A DNA stretch of 64,000 nt from Lysinibacillus piscis. Lineage in GTDB: Bacteria; Bacillota; Bacilli; Bacillales_A; Planococcaceae. Made by a program: the position numbers and the translations under genes. The stretch covers positions 124,001-188,000 of the forward strand of contig NZ_BRZA01000002.1 of assembly GCF_026012395.1 (NCBI RefSeq). Direction: 5' to 3'. Of the stretch, positions 8,785 to 17,627 are shown one piece after another. Positions within the stretch are counted from its first letter, which is position 1. Each line of letters begins with the position of its first letter. Below the pieces are notes generated by a model. It did no database searches, was not told the DNA's origin, and saw nothing but the letters and a program-made list of their open reading frames with translations.

Positions 8785-9810
8785 ATGGCTGCATCCGATA
8801 AATCACGCTTTGTTGAGGTCAATATTACACGTGAGACAAAGCCAGTGAGTGAAAAGGGCTTTGGGTTACCTTTGATGCTCGCAACAAGTAAAGAGTTAGA
8901 TTACAAGGTTTACACCGACATTTCTGAGGTGGCAGAAGATTTCGCAGAAACAACAAAGGAATACAAACTTGCCACTCGTATGTTTGGACAATCACCAAAA
9001 ATTAGGGAGTTAGCTTGCTATGGTGTGTCCTATATTTCAGGAACTGATGATGTAACTGTATTAACAGGAGCATTAAATAATTTAGTTACAACACATAATG
9101 ATTGGTTTTATTTAGTGTCAACAGCAAATGGTGATGAGGAAATCAAAACATTATGCCAGTGGATGTCTACGCAGGAAAAAATCTATGCAGTGACAACACC
9201 AAACATTGCCTTGACTGAGGAATTGAAAAATTTATATGAAAATGTACTGTTATCCGTGCACGATGACGAACATGCCTACCATGCGGAAGGGCTGATTGCA
9301 TATGGAGCACCGCAAGTCATTGGTTCCTATGTGTTTAGTCATAAACAGGTTAATGGTGTACGTGCTGCTAAACTATCGAACGCAGAGATTAACACCATTA
9401 TTGCTAACAATGCCACAACATGTATTAACGAAATGGGCTGGCTAATTAATGCAAGTGGGAAGGCTGTAGGAGGCGAATATTTAGATGTCATTCAAGCAGA
9501 TTACTTCCTTCGTGCCCGATTGCGTGAGGATGTATTCCAGTTACTAGCCACAGTGAAAAAAATCCCATATACAGATGCAGGAATTGCTCAAGTTGTGGCT
9601 TGCATGGATACACGTTTTAAATCAGCATATCGTCAAGGAATTATCGCAGAGGACGACAATGGAGAACCAGATTATACAATCACCTTCCCACGTCGCAAGG
9701 ATATTCCAAAAAACACAATCGCTCAGCGTATTTTACCAGACATCAACTTCCGCATCATCATTGCTGGTGGTGTGGAAAAAGTACAAATCAATGGCGTATT
9801 AGCGCTATAA
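8785..9810 (+). CDS. Tail sheath protein (DUF3383-like)
   Basis: Forms the contractile sheath around the tail tube. The 341-residue product has the compact DUF3383-type sheath layout: RFVEVNITRETKPVSEKGFG at the N-terminus, a central Rossmann-like part (DWFYLVSTANGDEEIKTLCQWM), and a C-terminal domain (DTRFKSAYRQGII, then RRKDIPKN). A GAGGGAG site precedes ATG 8785. Shorter than T4 sheath, as usual for this branch. This gene is the main evidence for a contractile tail. Confidence 0.85.
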   Translation: MAASDKSRFVEVNITRETKPVSEKGFGLPLMLATSKELDYKVYTDISEVAEDFAETTKEYKLATRMFGQSPKIRELACYGVSYISGTDDVTVLTGALNNLVTTHNDWFYLVSTANGDEEIKTLCQWMSTQEKIYAVTTPNIALTEELKNLYENVLLSVHDDEHAYHAEGLIAYGAPQVIGSYVFSHKQVNGVRAAKLSNAEINTIIANNATTCINEMGWLINASGKAVGGEYLDVIQADYFLRARLREDVFQLLATVKKIPYTDAGIAQVVACMDTRFKSAYRQGIIAEDDNGEPDYTITFPRRKDIPKNTIAQRILPDINFRIIIAGGVEKVQINGVLAL

Positions 9811-9822
9811 GGAGGGATTTAA

Positions 9823-10212
9823 ATGACTGTACACAATTTTAAACATACACAAGTTATCGTAGCTGGCAACATTATCACTGGCTATGGTGATGGAGATGCT
9901 ATTTCCGCAGAGGCAAATGAAGACAAATGGTCACAAAGCGTTGGTGCAGATGGAGGGGTTACTTACAATGAATCAGCGAATGAAACAGGCACGCTCACAC
10001 TAAAATTAAAGCCTAGCTCCGCCTCGATTCCTGTGCTTCAGCAACTTTACAAAAGTGGGGAGTCCTTTGATTTTATGATTCAAGATACGGAGTTGAATAC
10101 ACGCACAACAGGCGAAGATTGTCGTATTCAAAAGTGGCCGACCTTTTCACGTGCAGAGGAAGAAGAAGCCCGCGAAATTGTTATTTTAGCTGCACATTAT
10201 ACAGAAAATTAA
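9823..10212 (+). CDS. Tail tube protein (DUF3277-like)
   Basis: A 129-residue protein that would form the inner tube. It has VIVAGNIITGYGDGDAISAE, then TGTLTLKLKPSSASIPVLQQ, then a strand with CRIQKWPTFSRA and the EEAREIVILA end, matching small tube proteins that follow DUF3383 sheaths. AAGGAGGG lies upstream of ATG 9823. Confidence 0.8.
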   Translation: MTVHNFKHTQVIVAGNIITGYGDGDAISAEANEDKWSQSVGADGGVTYNESANETGTLTLKLKPSSASIPVLQQLYKSGESFDFMIQDTELNTRTTGEDCRIQKWPTFSRAEEEEAREIVILAAHYTEN

Positions 10213-10237
10213 TCTAAACATGAGGAGGAATTTGATT

Positions 10238-10507
10238 ATGGCATTTCAACCAAAAACACATGAATACACATCAACAGAAGGTGGAAATCACTATACATTC
10301 CAGACAGTTTTACCAAGCGTCTGGGCAAAAGTAGAGGATAAAATTACAGATAAAGGAGGAAAATTGCTAGTATCCGTAGCGATGCCTGAAATGCTTGACA
10401 AGGTAGTCGTTGTACCAGCGGGATTGAAATTGGATGACTTTGAATCGTGGGCAGAGTTAGAGGAAGTGACGATGGCTGCCTATAATTTTCAACGTAAAGG
10501 CAAATAG
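10238..10507 (+). CDS. Tail assembly chaperone, upstream frame
   Basis: An 89-residue protein between tube and tape measure, the position of tail chaperones that coat the tape measure during tail assembly. ATG 10238 (MAFQPK) is chosen because the GAGGAGGAAT site lies inside the longer frame that begins at 10220. The product ends FQRKGK at 10507, while a second frame is already open from 10470, so a programmed shift into the next gene is likely. Confidence 0.72.
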   Translation: MAFQPKTHEYTSTEGGNHYTFQTVLPSVWAKVEDKITDKGGKLLVSVAMPEMLDKVVVVPAGLKLDDFESWAELEEVTMAAYNFQRKGK

Positions 10508-10520
10508 TCCACTACTTCGC

Positions 10521-10754
10521 TTGAGGGGCATCGAACGTGTCCCTCAAGTTTATATTGAGCAAGCAAATAAACAGTATTGGCGTTATTTGATTCCTGAATA
10601 CTTTCCATCATATAAGCCTGCCGATATTGATTTGATGGATCAGGATGAGATTTTAGAGCATCTGGCAGCAATCCATGAGCGCATGAAGCGAGAACAAGAG
10701 CAAAGGCAATATACCGAAAAATATTTAGCAGCTTTGCTTGGCAGAAAGGTGTGA
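10521..10754 (+). CDS. Tail assembly chaperone, frameshift extension
   Basis: A 77-residue frame with a nominal TTG start at 10521, but open upstream to 10470 and without a clear ribosome site for the TTG. Helical and charged (EHLAAIHERMKREQEQRQYTE). Equivalent to the T-part of lambda G-GT type chaperones, which is made only by frameshifting. The geometry requires +1 or -2 from the upstream frame. Candidate slip sites are the AATTTTC run near 10484-10490 and the AAA TAG end at 10502-10507. Confidence 0.6.
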   Translation: MRGIERVPQVYIEQANKQYWRYLIPEYFPSYKPADIDLMDQDEILEHLAAIHERMKREQEQRQYTEKYLAALLGRKV

Positions 10755-10758
10755 GGCA

Positions 10759-12945
10759 ATGTCTACATTACGTGATATGTATGTGTCAATACATTTTCGT
10801 GATCAAGCTTCTTCTGCTTTACAAGATATAGAGCGTTTAGTGAATCGGATTGAAAGTAGCTTCCACAGTTTGGGTAATAGTGTAGATACATCCACTAGCG
10901 GTTTTCATTCACTAGTAAGTGAAGTCACTCGTCTTGAAACGGAATTAAGTAGTGCACAGACAGAGATACAAGGTCTACAAAGTCGTATTGAAGCCTCAGA
11001 GGAAGAAATGGCGGGATTGCGACAAGAGGTAGAACGTTTAAATGGTAATGCTAAGGAAACTAACAATATCTTCAAAGGCATGGCAGGTAAAATCGCAGGT
11101 GTTGTTGGAGCTCTAGGTACATCAGTGGGGTCAACGATTATATCCACAGCTCTAGAGATGGATACTGCCTTTAGCCGACTTGAAGCACGTACTGGCGCAA
11201 CAGGAGCAGAATTAAAAGAGCTGGAAGGTGTAACCAAAGACGTATTCCGAGCAGGATTCGGGGAAAACATGACGCAAGTTGCTGATGATGTGTCGACGTT
11301 AGGAGCCATGTTTAAAAATTTAAAAGGTGATGCCTTAACAGAGGTTGCTAAAGGCGCAGCAACTATTTCGGAGGCTTGGGGCACAGAATCAAAAGAAGTT
11401 GGTCGTACGATTCAATCCATGACACGCAATTTTGAAGGGCTAAGCGAAACAAAAGCATTAGATTTAATGACACATGCCTTCCAAAAAACGGGCGACTATT
11501 CAGATGATCTACTTGATACATTCAATGAATACAGTGTGCACTTTTCAAAATTAGGTCTTTCAGCAGAGGATTTCACAGGTATTTTAATTTCAGGAGCAGA
11601 ACAAGGTGCTTGGAATATGGATAAAGTTGGCGATGCTGTTAAGGAGTTTGGGATAAATGCTATTGATGGCTCGAAAGGTACAGCAAAGGGCTTTAAAGCA
11701 ATTGGTTTAGACGCAGATGACATGGCTAAAAAAATTGGTGTTGGCGGTGAGTCAGCTCAAAATGCCTTTGTGGCAACTATTGCAGGGTTAGCAGCTATGA
11801 AAGACCCAATAGAACGGAATACAGCAGGTGTTGCTCTTTTTGGCACACAATGGGAAGATGTGCGTGATGATGTCGTTTTATCGATGGCGGATACCACATC
11901 GGCTATTGCAGGGTTCGAAGGAGCTACTGGACGAGCAGCGGAAGCATTACACAATAACTTCGGTTCTCGTCTAGAAAAAGTATGGCGAGATTTAAAATTG
12001 AGTATGGTTGAAGCCTTTCAATCTGAGAAAATGCAGGGCTTTATTAGTGGGGTCATGAGTGACATTGAATCGGCTGTACCAAGTATCAAAAATGCCTTTA
12101 AGTCAATAGCAGAAGTTATGACAAATAATGTTGAACCTGTTTATGAAGGCTTTAAAATAGGTGTGGGCTGGATAGTGGATAATAAAGATTTAGTGATAGC
12201 CGCATTGACTGGAGTTGTCAGTGGCTTTGTAGCATTTAAAGCCATTACCTTTGTAAAAGCCGCATTAGATTTATATAAAACCAGCACATTTGCCTCTACT
12301 TTGGCTACAAATGGTTTTAATGCTGCTTTGAGAGCAAATCCAATTGGGCTAGTCGTCACAGCTATTGGTTTATTAGTAGCAGCAGGGGTTTATTTGTATC
12401 AAAATTGGGATACTATCAAAAGCAAAGCAGGTGCATTATGGGGAGCTGTAACGGAAAAATTTGCGGGTATTAAACAATCTGTATCTGATTTTGTACAGCC
12501 TGCCATTAGTTGGTTTAAAAGTTTAGGAGATAAATGGGATCGCTTTAAAAGTGCAATTTCAAATTTTAAAATGCCTGGATGGGTTTCGAAAGTTGGTAGC
12601 GTGGTTGGAGGTGGCGTGTTCAAAGGCGTCTTTAATGGATCACATGCTACTGGCTTAGAGCATGTACCTTATGATGGATATGTTGCTGAGCTCCATGAAG
12701 GAGAATCTGTTTTAACAGCGCAACAATCCAGCGCCCTTAGAACTGCGGGAATGCTGTCTCAAAATGCTGATGGCACACCTAAGCTAAGCATGGGAGGCGG
12801 AGGTACAATCCAATCAGCACCAACTATGGGCAGTGGAGGTCATCAGTTTATTTTTAACATCAAAGGTGATAGTCCAATGAACATTGCACAAAAAGTACGT
12901 GAGGTTCTTAGTGATATTCTCGATACAGAAATGCAAACAACGTAG
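10759..12945 (+). CDS. Tail tape measure protein
   Basis: Sets tail length and is threaded through the tube. The 728-residue product has an N-terminal coiled coil (about residues 15-85, with TRLETELSSAQTEIQGLQ), a membrane-active Ala/Gly stretch, a conserved TP901-type core (AFSRLEARTGATGAELKELE), two hydrophobic segments (about 485-545) and a Gly-rich C-terminus with YDGYVAELHEGESVLT. ATG 10759 (MSTLRDMYVS) is preferred to the TTG at 10738 inside the previous gene. At about 3 bases per residue and 0.15 nm per residue the predicted tail is roughly 110 nm; this is only an estimate. Confidence 0.92.
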   Translation: MSTLRDMYVSIHFRDQASSALQDIERLVNRIESSFHSLGNSVDTSTSGFHSLVSEVTRLETELSSAQTEIQGLQSRIEASEEEMAGLRQEVERLNGNAKETNNIFKGMAGKIAGVVGALGTSVGSTIISTALEMDTAFSRLEARTGATGAELKELEGVTKDVFRAGFGENMTQVADDVSTLGAMFKNLKGDALTEVAKGAATISEAWGTESKEVGRTIQSMTRNFEGLSETKALDLMTHAFQKTGDYSDDLLDTFNEYSVHFSKLGLSAEDFTGILISGAEQGAWNMDKVGDAVKEFGINAIDGSKGTAKGFKAIGLDADDMAKKIGVGGESAQNAFVATIAGLAAMKDPIERNTAGVALFGTQWEDVRDDVVLSMADTTSAIAGFEGATGRAAEALHNNFGSRLEKVWRDLKLSMVEAFQSEKMQGFISGVMSDIESAVPSIKNAFKSIAEVMTNNVEPVYEGFKIGVGWIVDNKDLVIAALTGVVSGFVAFKAITFVKAALDLYKTSTFASTLATNGFNAALRANPIGLVVTAIGLLVAAGVYLYQNWDTIKSKAGALWGAVTEKFAGIKQSVSDFVQPAISWFKSLGDKWDRFKSAISNFKMPGWVSKVGSVVGGGVFKGVFNGSHATGLEHVPYDGYVAELHEGESVLTAQQSSALRTAGMLSQNADGTPKLSMGGGGTIQSAPTMGSGGHQFIFNIKGDSPMNIAQKVREVLSDILDTEMQTT

Positions 12946-12956
12946 GTGGTGATAAG

Positions 12957-13481
12957 ATGCCGTACATTAAGGATGTTTTAATCGATGTCATCACAAAGGT
13001 TTCAATGCCTGAATCTTCTACCACGGCTGACCATGCGCTTGAAGATGGTGAGCAAATTACGGATCACGTAAAGAGCAACCCTATCACCATTTCATTATCA
13101 GGTATTATACTTGATGATACAGAAGAAAAAGTCTTGAAACTCCGTGAATATCGAGAAAAAGGCGAAATCATTGATTATAATTATATGACAGCTTTAAAGC
13201 ATGTAGTGATTACTGATTTTAGCCGTGATTATTCTGCTGAGATTAAGAATGGCTATGCTTTTACGATGACGTTAAAACAAATAAAAGTCGCTAAAGTGGC
13301 TAAATTTGTGAGTGTGTCAGCACCAGTCAAACAGCAGACGAAACCAGTGACAAGCAAAGGAAGGCAGCAAACTAAAAAGACACCTGCAAAAACAGCTCAA
13401 ACAAATAAAACTAAGTATGTGACACCACCGAAGCCCACAGCGTCAGGTGGTGGATGGGCTGGATTGGAGGGGCGTAAATGA
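12957..13481 (+). CDS. Baseplate/tail protein with Dit-like N-terminal domain
   Basis: A 174-residue protein. Residues 1 to about 115 (LEDGEQITDHVKSNPITISL, ILDDTEEKVLKLREYREKGE, then FSRDYSAEIKNGYAFTMTLK) match the Dit-like N-terminal domain of contractile tail baseplates, which contacts the tube end. The last 55 residues are Lys/Thr/Gln-rich and likely disordered. It follows the tape measure gene directly, as Dit proteins do. Confidence 0.75.
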   Translation: MPYIKDVLIDVITKVSMPESSTTADHALEDGEQITDHVKSNPITISLSGIILDDTEEKVLKLREYREKGEIIDYNYMTALKHVVITDFSRDYSAEIKNGYAFTMTLKQIKVAKVAKFVSVSAPVKQQTKPVTSKGRQQTKKTPAKTAQTNKTKYVTPPKPTASGGGWAGLEGRK

Positions 13482-13798
13482 TGGATGAATATATTGAAAT
13501 TGATAAAAATGAAATTCCTTATGCATTTGAAATGGAGCTGGCAGGAGAAATATTTGGGTTTGAAGTCAACTACAATCGTGCCCATGATTTTTTTACACTG
13601 GATTTATTTAAAAATGGCGGTGCGCTAGTTGTTGGTGAAAAACTGATTTTGAATCGTCCATTGTTCAGGAATCGAGTGAGCAGTGAGTTACCAAACGTGC
13701 AAATTATACCAAAAGACCGAGCTCATTCAGCTACTCGTATTACATACGAAAATTTGAATGAGACGGTCTTTTTATATGTAGGTGAACCAGATGAGTAA
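13478..13798 (+). CDS. Baseplate plug-like protein
   Basis: A 106-residue beta protein (MELAGEIFGFEVNYNRAHDF, FTLDLFKNGGALVVGEKLIL, LNRPLFRNR) with the pattern of small baseplate plug proteins found between Dit-like and hub genes in Pam3-like minimal myoviruses. Starts in ATGA overlap; a second ATG 3 bases on is equally possible. The next gene starts within its last codons. Confidence 0.7.
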   Translation: MMDEYIEIDKNEIPYAFEMELAGEIFGFEVNYNRAHDFFTLDLFKNGGALVVGEKLILNRPLFRNRVSSELPNVQIIPKDRAHSATRITYENLNETVFLYVGEPDE

Positions 13799-14627
13799 TT
13801 TATATATGCATAAAACAGCTTTTTTGGTCAGTAGTCATGAAATAACTGAGCCACTTACTATTCAATTTAGTGTGCCATTTGGCGACAATGAAAAAGTGGA
13901 TACGATTGACATTAGTGTATATAACCTTAAAGATGACACCATTAACGCTATAGCTACTAATCAAGCAGCTATTTTAAGTGCTGGTTATGTAGATGATAAT
14001 GGCGTTATTTTTAGTGGCACACTCAAGAAAAAGGAAACAAAGTGGGAAGGGTTAGACAAAATTACTACGTTTAAATGCATTGATTCCAGTCTGGACTACA
14101 CAAGTGCCGTTATTAAGAGAACATATGGACGAAATACTTCTGCATCATTGATTTTAAGTGAATTAGCTAGAGATGCAGGGCTTGCAATTGGGGATATTGA
14201 CCTTCCTGTCGATTTCATTTACCGAAGTGGTAAGGCTTTAAATGGCAAAATCAAAACGCTTGTCGCTGAAGTTGCGAAGGACTGTGAAGCAAAGCTATAT
14301 ATTAATAAAGGACGTATCTATGTCCGTGATAGTAAAAAAGGGGATAATTTAGCGTTGGATATATCGAAAGAGACTGGGCTGATTGATGAGCCAGAGGAAA
14401 TCGAAGAAGAAGCGAAGGATGAAAAGGGTTCTAAGTTGAACAATGACAAGAAAAAGATAAAAGGCTACAAGCTAAAAATGCTGCTCAATCATCGTGTTAC
14501 AACGGATATCATTATTAAATTGACATCTAAAAAAGTGAGCGGTGTTTTTCGGGTATCAAAAGGTGAACATAAAGGCGATACATCGGGGCAAGAGTATTAT
14601 ACGGAATGTGAGGTCGTGCCAGTATGA
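13791..14627 (+). CDS. Baseplate hub protein (gpD-like)
   Basis: A 278-residue hub protein at the tail tip. The first 100 residues (LTIQFSVPFG, TIDISVYNL, ATNQAAILSAGYVDDNG, VIFSGTLKK) are the tube-like hub domain, followed by a gpD/XkdQ-type region (LILSELARDAGLAIGDIDLP). An acidic, Lys-rich insertion at about residues 196-225 is probably a loop. ATG 13791 is preceded by AGGTGA and overlaps the plug stop. Confidence 0.75.
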   Translation: MSNLYMHKTAFLVSSHEITEPLTIQFSVPFGDNEKVDTIDISVYNLKDDTINAIATNQAAILSAGYVDDNGVIFSGTLKKKETKWEGLDKITTFKCIDSSLDYTSAVIKRTYGRNTSASLILSELARDAGLAIGDIDLPVDFIYRSGKALNGKIKTLVAEVAKDCEAKLYINKGRIYVRDSKKGDNLALDISKETGLIDEPEEIEEEAKDEKGSKLNNDKKKIKGYKLKMLLNHRVTTDIIIKLTSKKVSGVFRVSKGEHKGDTSGQEYYTECEVVPV

Positions 14628-15115
14628 CAAAAATGACGGAATTTGTAGGAGCAACTATAGAGGAAAGTCTCTTGAATATAAACACCTGTTTAATTTGTGA
14701 AATACTAGAAGTTGATATGAATTTGTATAAAGCAGATATCTTGCCGTTACATGATCCAGATGCAACGCCCATCTTGGATGTACCTTTTGCTTTTTGGCAA
14801 ACAGAACAATTTGTCATCCAAGTACCCTTTAAAAAAGGTGATATTGTGTTAGTCATTTGCTCACAGGCTGATATTGATCCATTGCTATTTGGCGGTGGGA
14901 AGGCTGCTAGTCGCTCTTTTAGCGCAAATGACGCCCTAATTGTTGGGGGGATTAATTACTTTACAAAGCCTTTAGCCAATGCACATCCTGATAACGTAAT
15001 TATCACAGACAAACAATTTAGCAATAAAATTCGCATTCAGCCAAATGGTGAAATATTCATAGAATCTGATCATAAAATTACAGCCATTGCACCAGCTATA
15101 CATTTTAATCCGTAA
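14624..15115 (+). CDS. Gp138-type membrane-puncturing spike protein
   Basis: A 163-residue protein of the Gp138/gpV group that forms the central trimeric spike. Visible features are an N-terminal region, an OB-like part (NTCLICEILEVDMNLYKADI, FVIQVPFKKGDIVLVICSQA) and a C-terminal strand pattern (NKIRIQPNGEIFIESDHKIT) fit for a beta-helix tip. Starts in ATGA overlap with the hub gene, which it would sit upon. Confidence 0.8.
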   Translation: MTKMTEFVGATIEESLLNINTCLICEILEVDMNLYKADILPLHDPDATPILDVPFAFWQTEQFVIQVPFKKGDIVLVICSQADIDPLLFGGGKAASRSFSANDALIVGGINYFTKPLANAHPDNVIITDKQFSNKIRIQPNGEIFIESDHKITAIAPAIHFNP

Positions 15116-15128
15116 AGAGGTGATTTTT

Positions 15129-15443
15129 GTGGGAAAATTAGTAGCTAGAGTTACAGATCAACATGTAGGTGTCTGTGATCATGCTGAACCATGCTGTCCT
15201 CATGGGGTGTCGGGTCCAATTGTAGAAGGTAGCACTGATACATTCACCAATGGGCTTCAACAAGCAAGGGATGGCGATTTAGTACATCATAACTGTCCGC
15301 ATTGTGGGATTGGTTGGATTGTGGCGAGCAGTGAGACCGTTTTTGTGAATGGTAAGAAAATTGCTCGCCTTGGTGATACAGTCATTTATCCAGGAGGTAG
15401 TGGAAAAATCGTGGAATCTAGCCCGAATGTTTATTCTGGATAG
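15129..15443 (+). CDS. PAAR-domain spike tip protein
   Basis: A 104-residue PAAR-type protein that would cap the spike. It has VTDQHVGVCDH, HHNCPHCGIGW with clustered His/Cys that could bind the tip metal, and GKKIARLGDTVIYPGGSG near the end, as in PAAR repeats. GTG 15129 is chosen because AAGAGGTGA precedes it at a good distance; a longer frame from 15087 would overlap the spike gene. Pairs naturally with the Gp138 gene just upstream. Confidence 0.85.
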   Translation: MGKLVARVTDQHVGVCDHAEPCCPHGVSGPIVEGSTDTFTNGLQQARDGDLVHHNCPHCGIGWIVASSETVFVNGKKIARLGDTVIYPGGSGKIVESSPNVYSG

Positions 15444-15453
15444 GAGGAATTAT

Positions 15454-15810
15454 ATGCACACATTTAAATATGACGAGGATGGCGATTGGGTATTAAATGA
15501 GTTAGTAGCGGGAGATGAACAGCTCACACAAAACCTAAAGCATTTATTGCGTACAGCAGTAGGAGAATGGATGTTTAACGAGCAGCATGGGTTTCGACGT
15601 TCAATAATTGAACAAAAAATACCAGACAAAAAGCAAATCGTACAAGCTATGCACGATTGCTTATACCAAGAGCCACGAGTAGCTGAGGTGTTGAGTGTGG
15701 AATATGATTTCAATCGCATTAAACGCCGTCTTACGATTGATTTTAGAGCAAGAGCAGTGAATGGTAACGAGATTGGAGGGGAGGCTATTGTTAACCAAGT
15801 CGGGATTTAA
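15454..15810 (+). CDS. Baseplate wedge protein (gp25/DUF2634-like)
   Basis: A 118-residue gp25-like protein linking sheath and baseplate. Characteristic segments are LTQNLKHLLRTAVGEWMFNE, HGFRR and VEYDFNRIKRRLTIDFRARA. ATG 15454 lies 7 bases after AGGAGGAAT, inside a longer frame that opens at 15349. The end overlaps the J-like gene by 23 bases. Confidence 0.82.
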   Translation: MHTFKYDEDGDWVLNELVAGDEQLTQNLKHLLRTAVGEWMFNEQHGFRRSIIEQKIPDKKQIVQAMHDCLYQEPRVAEVLSVEYDFNRIKRRLTIDFRARAVNGNEIGGEAIVNQVGI

Positions 15811-16966
15811 GCGACAGAGAATGGCGGATTATCTGCCTATCATGGAGGAGCAAGCAAGAGAGCTATTTGGTGAGGATGCGGACTTATCGGATCGTACACC
15901 CCTAGGCAAATTCCTTCATCTGCAAGCCCAACAAAGGGCTGAAGACAATGAGCAGCTTGAAATGGTCTATAATGCTCGCTTTATTGATACAAGTGAGGGG
16001 GCAACTTTAGAGGCAAATGTTAAGCGGGCATTGCTTACTCGTAAACGATGGATAAAGGCTACTGGCGAGGTCACGGTTCAATTAAGCAAAGGGGCTAAAA
16101 TTAATACAGGTGATTTGTTTAGGACAAAGTATAATGTGTATTTTAAAGCGTTAGAAACCGTCCAAGCTGTTGAAGATGGAAATTACCGTATTCCTGTTGA
16201 AGCCCTCGAATATGGCGCTATTGGCAACATAGAGCCGAATGATCTATGTATAATCGTAAATCCCCAGTCAGGCATCCATTCCGTTGTGAATCAAGATGCT
16301 TTTTTTAATGGCCAAGATGAGGAATCAGATGAGGAATTACAAGACCGTTACTATGCTTCGCTTGGAAAAGTGGGAGCGCGGCGTGTAGAGTCCATAGAGG
16401 CGAACGTACTGGATGAGGTAGCGGGGGTAAGAGCTGCCATCGCTATTGAAAATGATACAAATGTCGAAGATGCGGAAGGACGCCCACCACATAGCGTTGA
16501 AACGGTTGTCCTTGGCGGGTTAGATGAAGAGATAGCAATGGCTATTTTCAAGAAAAAAGGTGGCGGTATTCGGGCATATGGCTCTACTGTATACACATTT
16601 ACTGATAACCGTGGAATTGTACATGAAATTGGCTTCACTCGTGCAACAACTGTCAACGTTTATGTAAAGGTATATATCAAAAAAAGCAATCAATTCCCCA
16701 TTAGTGGGGAAAATTTAGTCATCGCCCAATTGGTGAAATACGTTGGGGGCACATATGATGGTACGCTCTATCATGGTGTTGGTATGAGTACAGATGTGAT
16801 TTGTACAAAGGCAGAGGCACGTATCTTATCAATTGATGGTGTGGAGGATGTACGAGTAGAATTTTCAATTGATGGTGTGACCTATGAAGCTCAGAACGTG
16901 CCGATCGCTTTTCCTGAAGTTGCCGAAACAGACGAAAGTAAAATTGAGGTGATGCCACTTGTCTAA
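15788..16966 (+). CDS. Baseplate J-like protein
   Basis: Main wedge component of the baseplate. About 392 residues with the J-like pattern: GKFLHLQAQQRAEDNEQLEM, ARFIDTSEGATLEANVKRAL, a central PVEALEYGAIGNIEPNDLC and QDEESDEELQDRYYASLGK, then VETVVLGGLDEEIA and KKKGGGIRAYGS. TTG 15788 (MLTKSGFKRQ) is picked for the long GGAGGGGAGG site 3-12 bases upstream. ATG 15821 and an earlier GTG 15761 are alternatives. Confidence 0.87.
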   Translation: MLTKSGFKRQRMADYLPIMEEQARELFGEDADLSDRTPLGKFLHLQAQQRAEDNEQLEMVYNARFIDTSEGATLEANVKRALLTRKRWIKATGEVTVQLSKGAKINTGDLFRTKYNVYFKALETVQAVEDGNYRIPVEALEYGAIGNIEPNDLCIIVNPQSGIHSVVNQDAFFNGQDEESDEELQDRYYASLGKVGARRVESIEANVLDEVAGVRAAIAIENDTNVEDAEGRPPHSVETVVLGGLDEEIAMAIFKKKGGGIRAYGSTVYTFTDNRGIVHEIGFTRATTVNVYVKVYIKKSNQFPISGENLVIAQLVKYVGGTYDGTLYHGVGMSTDVICTKAEARILSIDGVEDVRVEFSIDGVTYEAQNVPIAFPEVAETDESKIEVMPLV

Positions 16967-17627
16967 TCAACGTTTACAAACTTTGTTGGAGCGTATGCCA
17001 CGCCATTTTACGCGTGCAGAGGATAGCAACAACTATAAATTGCTAAAAATTATTGCTGAAAACGGTGTTGAGAACGTAGCTATCCAGCAAACAATATTAA
17101 AATATTGGGATATAGATCAGGCTGAAGGATACGGGTTAGATCGGCTAGGTAAGGATGAGGGGATTGCGCGAGGTGGCTGGGATGATGAAGAATATCGCAA
17201 AATGATAAAAATTCAGTGCATTCTCAACTTATCAGAAGGCGACATGGAAGTCATGAATCAAATTATGGATGCTTATATGGGCGATGCGTTTATTGGCTTT
17301 GAGGAAGGTTGGCGGGATTTCGAGCCAGCTACATTGTTACTAAATATTCGTGCTTCAGCTAAAGCAGTACCTATGGAATTAGTTAAGCGGATGAAAACAG
17401 CAGGGGTAGGTATCTTCATTCTTTTAAATGAATTGAATGAATTTATTTTCCTTCATGCGGGTACATACGCTTGGCAGCTACATTATAAAATTTGTGGACG
17501 CTTTAAAACAAAAACAACACATGGGACGCTAGGTCAAGAAATAATCAGCGTCACAACTGGTATATATAGTTTTAAAACAAATAGTCGTATGTGTGGACGA
17601 TTTAGAGCAGGAGGTGCTAGATATTGA
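16959..17627 (+). CDS. Phage tail protein, DUF2313/gpI-like
   Basis: A 222-residue protein directly after the J-like gene, the gpI/DUF2313 position in wedge formation. N-terminal RLQTLLERMPRHF and YGLDRLGKDEGIARGG are typical, as is EEYRKMIKIQCILNLSEGD. The last 70 residues contain two similar Cys-containing blocks, ICGRFKTKTTHGTLG and MCGRFRAGG, that hint at a small repeat or fibre-attachment site. TTG start overlaps the previous stop. Confidence 0.75.
   Translation: MSNQRLQTLLERMPRHFTRAEDSNNYKLLKIIAENGVENVAIQQTILKYWDIDQAEGYGLDRLGKDEGIARGGWDDEEYRKMIKIQCILNLSEGDMEVMNQIMDAYMGDAFIGFEEGWRDFEPATLLLNIRASAKAVPMELVKRMKTAGVGIFILLNELNEFIFLHAGTYAWQLHYKICGRFKTKTTHGTLGQEIISVTTGIYSFKTNSRMCGRFRAGGARY

Noticed and set aside
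8785-10212. Idea that the tail region is a tailocin
   Set aside because: Terminase, portal, protease and capsid genes are present and in frame, so a whole phage is more likely.
10905-11384. Long minus-strand frames opposite the tape measure gene
   Set aside because: Mirror frames of a biased coding sequence; no starts with ribosome sites.
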